9,166 bases of DNA, taken from an uncultured Ruminococcus sp. GTDB lineage: Bacteria > Bacillota > Clostridia > Oscillospirales > Ruminococcaceae. Under the pieces are notes generated by a model. The model ran no database searches and was not told the origin of the DNA. It was given only the letters and a program-made list of their open reading frames with translations. This document shows, one piece after another, positions 6,828-9,166 of the stretch. The DNA lies in the NCBI GenBank assembly GCA_905199285.1, contig CAJKFZ010000103.1:1-9166 (forward strand), written 5' to 3'. The translations under genes and the position numbers were made by a program. Each line of letters opens with the position of its first letter. Position 1 is the stretch's first letter.

Positions 6828-6863
6828 GTTTGCAGAACCGAGATCAGCGGCTTTGCATACCGG

Positions 6864-6881
6864 AAGGAGGCCGATAAAATG
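6864..6881 (+). repeat. duplicated translation-initiation leader, copy 1
   Basis: The 18 bases AAGGAGGCCGATAAAATG match the leader of the recombinase gene (7995-8012) at 17 positions. The core GGAGGnCGATAA recurs at 7728-7739 before the 60-residue gene. The match extends beyond the Shine-Dalgarno sequence itself, so it is more than normal SD similarity. Confidence 0.6.
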
Positions 6882-7079
6882 AAAGAATTAAAAATTTACA
6901 GCAGCGAGTACATCATGAACACTCCGATGAAACCGATTGAATTTGTAGTTGACAATTTGATATCGCAAGGACTGTTTATCCTCGCAGGTCCGCCGTTAAT
7001 GCAAATCAAAATATTTCAAAGCAAGTTAAAGTCATGGCGTCAAAGCCGCCAAGACGCTCACAGCGGACAGCAAAGCTGA
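6879..7079 (+). pseudogene. 5' remnant of a RepA-like AAA ATPase gene
   Basis: The ORF is 66 codons with an excellent AAGGAGG site. The first ~40 residues (MKELKIYSSEYI, PMKPIEFVVDNLISQGLFILAG) look like the N-terminus of the RepA-like / AAA ATPases found in Firmicute plasmids and mobilizable elements. In those proteins LFILAG leads straight into the Walker A loop with GKS or GKT. Here the sequence departs at about 7000 (GPPLMQIKIFQSKLKSW) and never reaches the P-loop lysine, so no ATPase can be made. The loss fits an internal deletion joining the gene's start to unrelated downstream sequence. A 66-residue peptide could still be translated. The family identification rests on recognition of the N-terminal motif only. 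Confidence 0.65.
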
Positions 7080-7251
7080 CCGCAAAAGTGCCGTAAATAC
7101 GAGGCTTTTGAAAAGGTTTTGTGCATATTTTCGGCAGTCGCCTCATGGAGTCAAAATACGGATTTTTCTGAAAATCAGGGGGTCGCAAGTGCAGCAACGT
7201 GCGTAAAATCGGCGTATTTTCAGGAGTCGTGAGAAGAAAAGGAGTGGATTT
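7080..7251 (+). other. non-coding stretch with short inverted repeats; possible oriT or cis-acting region
   Basis: I see no gene with a start here. AAAATACG (7153-7160) is inverted as CGTATTTT (7213-7220). GGAGTC occurs on the outer side of each arm (7147-7152 and 7223-7228). GATTTT-TCTG-AAAATC (7161-7176) makes a 6-bp hairpin next to a GGGGG run. The stretch lies directly before a ribbon-helix-helix gene, the position where origins of transfer sit in many mobilizable elements. That function is inference; a leader regulating the RHH gene is the alternative. Confidence 0.3.
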
Positions 7252-7635
7252 ATGGCAAAAGAAAAAATGGCTGTATATTTTCAGCCGGAAACAATTAAGA
7301 AGATCGAACAGGAGTATAAAGAGGACAATTGCGCCTCGAAAACAGAGTTCATTGAAAAAGCCGTGAAGTTTTACATTGGCTATCTTCGTCAGCAGGAAGA
7401 AGTGAATTACCTCTCTCCTATGATAACCGAAACGGTAAAGGCGCAGATAAAAGGTACGGAACAGAGGCTGGCTCGTCTGATGTTTAAGGTCGCAGTCGAG
7501 CTTGGAAAGCTGTCGCATATGACTGCGGCGATCAATGATGTTGATGATGAAACGCTGGATAAGCTTCATGCAATATGTGTGAATGAGATTCGTAAAATCA
7601 ATGGCATTATTGATTACGAGGATGCTGTGGATTAG
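7252..7635 (+). CDS. ribbon-helix-helix DNA-binding protein of a mobile element
   Basis: This gene encodes 127 residues. The start at 7252 has AAAAGGAG upstream. Residues 4-45 form a ribbon-helix-helix fold: a strand (KMAVYFQPE), helix A (TIKKIEQEYKED), a turn with S and T (SKTEF) and helix B (IEKAVKFYIGYL). RHH proteins bind operators as dimers or act as relaxosome accessory factors. The remaining 80 residues are helical (SPMITETVKAQIKGTEQRLARLMFKVAVELGKLSHM) and probably mediate oligomerisation. The inverted repeats immediately upstream are the natural candidate for its binding site. It ends with TAG, followed at once by ATG of a tiny ORF. It could be a transcriptional repressor of the recombinase module or a MobC-like accessory protein; the relaxase that would decide between these is not in the window. 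Confidence 0.85.
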   Translation: MAKEKMAVYFQPETIKKIEQEYKEDNCASKTEFIEKAVKFYIGYLRQQEEVNYLSPMITETVKAQIKGTEQRLARLMFKVAVELGKLSHMTAAINDVDDETLDKLHAICVNEIRKINGIIDYEDAVD

Positions 7636-7689
7636 ATGGTGCGTAACGAATACGAACCGCTAAATTCAAATATGAAAGGACTGAACTGA
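7636..7689 (+). CDS. 17-codon ORF abutting the RHH gene, possibly translationally coupled or a gene remnant
   Basis: The sequence TAGATG joins the RHH stop to an ATG that opens 17 codons (MVRNEYEPLNSNMKGLN) ending in TGA. There is no proper ribosome site of its own, so expression would need coupling. It may be the leftover start of a deleted gene or chance. Too short to judge. Confidence 0.2.
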   Translation: MVRNEYEPLNSNMKGLN

Positions 7690-7743
7690 TTTGTTTACAC
7701 GAAAATTAACAATCAAGACAACGAAGAGGAGGGCGATAACACA

Positions 7744-7926
7744 ATGCCAAGACAAAGAGAAATTCCAAAAATCAATTCTGTCACTGTTATCTACAACGGT
7801 GATACCAAAGCATTTGATACGTTCATGGAGTCCATGATAAACGACTATTTGAATTCGGATAGTATGCCCAAATGCTCCGACTCGGATTTTATTGATAAGG
7901 TAGAATTTACTTTGAAAACGGCGTAA
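7744..7926 (+). CDS. small uncharacterised protein of the recombinase module
   Basis: This gene encodes 60 residues with a GAGGAGGG site upstream of the ATG at 7744. I do not recognise the family. The N-terminus is basic (MPRQREIPK), the middle has a short strand (INSVTVIYNG) followed by a helix (TKAFDTFMESMINDYLNSD), and the tail is acidic then helical. No cysteine pair, membrane segment or signal is present. It lies between the RHH gene and the serine recombinase on the same strand, 83 bases before the recombinase start, and shares the GGAGGnCGATAA leader with it. The position and size suggest an accessory protein of the recombinase, for example a regulator or directionality factor, but nothing in the sequence proves this. 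Confidence 0.65.
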   Translation: MPRQREIPKINSVTVIYNGDTKAFDTFMESMINDYLNSDSMPKCSDSDFIDKVEFTLKTA

Positions 7927-7961
7927 TCGCTGGATTTGTACGGAACTATGTGATATGGTGT

Positions 7962-7989
7962 GTCGTAGCGCTGCACAAGGTGCTGCGAC
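7962..7989 (+). promoter_or_regulatory. hairpin directly upstream of the recombinase ribosome-binding site
   Basis: GTCGTAGC (7962-7969) pairs with GCTGCGAC (7982-7989), 8 bp with one G-U, around a 12-base loop. No T tract follows, so it is not a terminator. It ends four bases before the AAAGGAGG of the recombinase gene and may affect its translation or mark a protein-binding site. Confidence 0.4.
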
Positions 7990-7994
7990 TGCCA

Positions 7995-8012
7995 AAGGAG
8001 GTCGATAAAATG
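7995..8012 (+). repeat. duplicated translation-initiation leader, copy 2
   Basis: The sequence AAGGAGGTCGATAAAATG ends in the start codon of the serine recombinase. It differs from copy 1 (6864-6881) only by T for C after the GGAGG. It also serves as the ribosome-binding site that fixes the start of this gene. Confidence 0.6.
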
Positions 8013-9166
8013 AGAGCATGGTTATACTACCGTCTATCCAGAGATGAAGATGAGGAAATGAACAGCCTGCAAAACCAAAGACAAATTCTTGTGGACTACG
8101 CGGAGCAAAACGGACATGAAATCGTTGGGGAATCGTTTGATGACAATGTTTCGGGAATGACGTTCAACAGAAAAGGCTTAGGCAAGCTTGAAATTGCTGT
8201 TGACGAGGGAAAAATTGATGTTGTTCTGGTCAAAGACTTATCGAGATTAGGTCGTCACAGAACGCAGACGGAATTGTTCATTGACCATCTCCGACAGAAC
8301 AATGTCAAGGTGATTTCTGTAACAGAAGGTATAGATTCGTTTAATGAAAATGATGACTTGCTTATTGGGTTTAAACAAATATTCAATGATTTCTATGCTA
8401 AAGATATTTCAAAGAAAGTCCGCAGTGGAATAAGGCAAAAGCAGAAAACGGGACTTGTCGTACGACTACCGATGGGATATTACAAAGACAAAAACACAGA
8501 TGAATTTAAAATTGACGAGCAAGCCGCAGAAATTGTAAGGGAATTATTTAGCCTTTACATAAACGGTCACGGGCTTGTTGCGATAGCAAAAATTATGAAT
8601 CAAAGAGGAATAAAGTCTCCGGAATATTTCTCGCACAGAAAAATCGGAGCTCAGTGTACAGCAATGTGCAAGAAATTTTTGTGGGCACAGACCACTGTTA
8701 AAAGGCTTATTCAAAACGAAATTTACACAGGAACACTTGTGAACCACAAGACAGTGACAAGCAAAATTTACAAAACAAAATCTGTAATCATCGAGGAAGA
8801 ACGTTACCGTCACGAGGATTTCCTGCCTGCGATTATCGATAAAGAAACATGGAAACAGGCACAAATATTGCTTGAAGCTCGTCAGAAATCGGGAGCGAGG
8901 GCGAGCGAAGATAAGGTTATTCATCGATATTCAGGTATGATAAAATGTGCCGAATGCGGGGCAAGTCTGATAGCAAAAAAGCGATATTGGAAAAGCGTTC
9001 AGTACATTGAATACTCCTGTAACAGCTATAACAGATACGGAAAACAGCACTGCACACCCCACAGAAGTCACGAAAAACAAATAGATAAATTGGTGATTGA
9101 AGAACTGTTACAATGGCGAGAGAAGATAGTTTCGGAGAGAGATAAATACGATAAAATTGTCCGTGA
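8010..9166 (+). CDS. large serine recombinase, 3' end beyond the window
   Basis: The ORF is open from the ATG at 8010 (AAAGGAGG upstream) to the window edge, giving 385 codons of a protein that normally has about 500-600. Residues 1-140 are the resolvase/invertase catalytic domain, with R8 and the nucleophile S10 in YYRLSRDEDE and the DLSRLGR motif at 76-82. Residues ~150-285 are the recombinase domain (LPMGYYKD, EIVRELFSLYINGHGLVAIAKIMNQRGI, TTVKRLIQNEIYTG). Residues 310-350 hold the recombinase zinc ribbon with C313, C316, C337 and C348. A coiled-coil begins at about 355 (KQIDKLVIEELLQWREKIVSERDKYDK). Such enzymes integrate and excise elements of the Tn4451/TnpX kind and phages by cutting both strands through a phosphoserine link at short att cores. 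All catalytic residues expected in this part are present, so the enzyme looks intact as far as visible. Its presence marks the right part of the window as an integrative element. Confidence 0.93.
   Translation, partial: MRAWLYYRLSRDEDEEMNSLQNQRQILVDYAEQNGHEIVGESFDDNVSGMTFNRKGLGKLEIAVDEGKIDVVLVKDLSRLGRHRTQTELFIDHLRQNNVKVISVTEGIDSFNENDDLLIGFKQIFNDFYAKDISKKVRSGIRQKQKTGLVVRLPMGYYKDKNTDEFKIDEQAAEIVRELFSLYINGHGLVAIAKIMNQRGIKSPEYFSHRKIGAQCTAMCKKFLWAQTTVKRLIQNEIYTGTLVNHKTVTSKIYKTKSVIIEEERYRHEDFLPAIIDKETWKQAQILLEARQKSGARASEDKVIHRYSGMIKCAECGASLIAKKRYWKSVQYIEYSCNSYNRYGKQHCTPHRSHEKQIDKLVIEELLQWREKIVSERDKYDKIVR

Noticed and set aside
7006..7569. 187-residue minus-strand ORF
   Set aside because: It lies antisense to the RHH gene, has no ribosome site, and its cysteine-, phenylalanine- and histidine-rich composition is typical of a shadow frame.
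7666..8019. 117-residue minus-strand ORF across the small gene and the recombinase start
   Set aside because: It is antisense to a well-supported small gene and has no ribosome site or recognisable domain.
8544..8924. 126-residue minus-strand ORF
   Set aside because: It is fully antisense to the recombinase coding region, which has clear motifs; there is no start signal.

Overview
The window looks like chromosomal DNA of a low-GC gut or rumen clostridium. The most likely source is the Ruminococcus / Oscillospiraceae group. The grounds are strong AGGAGG ribosome-binding sites, AT-rich codon use, secreted VWA plus calcium-repeat surface proteins, MLALYL-type ECF sigma factors with DUF4367-type partners, and a large serine recombinase module. 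There is no rRNA, tRNA or CRISPR array. This placement comes from recognising families, not from a search.

Left two thirds (1-6630, all minus strand). Read in the direction of transcription, an extended -10 promoter (6672-6700) drives a compact regulatory operon. It encodes a zinc-ribbon protein with a C-terminal AT-hook-like tail (5500-6630, probably DUF6076), a sigma-70 factor with regions 2, 3 and 4 (4602-5510), an ECF-type sigma factor (4049-4588) and a single-pass membrane protein of the anti-sigma type (3379-4056). The genes overlap by 11 and 8 bp or are 13 nt apart. A hairpin with a T tract (3293-3333) follows. It sits only a few bases before the ribosome-binding site of a small secreted protein (2859-3278), so it may act as an attenuator as well as a terminator. 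A large secreted protein gene follows under its own probable promoter (2679-2766). It encodes a signal peptide, a filament-like repeat region, thrombospondin type 3 calcium repeats and a VWA domain. The coding frame of that gene continues through an in-frame TAG (579-581) and an in-frame TAA (114-116) into further calcium repeats and a ricin-type beta-trefoil. It is therefore either a young nonsense pseudogene or, less likely, a gene with conditional read-through. The natural reading of the region is a sigma-factor cassette controlling cell-surface proteins; that functional link is inference.

Right third (6720-9166, plus strand). This is part of an integrative or mobilizable element. It carries a strong hairpin terminator (6787-6827), the first ~40 codons of a RepA-like AAA ATPase that breaks just before its Walker A lysine (6879-7079), a 170-nt non-coding stretch rich in short inverted repeats, a ribbon-helix-helix protein (7252-7635), a 60-residue protein of unknown function (7744-7926) and a large serine recombinase that runs off the right edge (8010-9166). 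Three of these plus-strand genes share a nearly identical translation-initiation leader. The element has lost at least its ATPase; whether it can still move depends on sequence outside the window.
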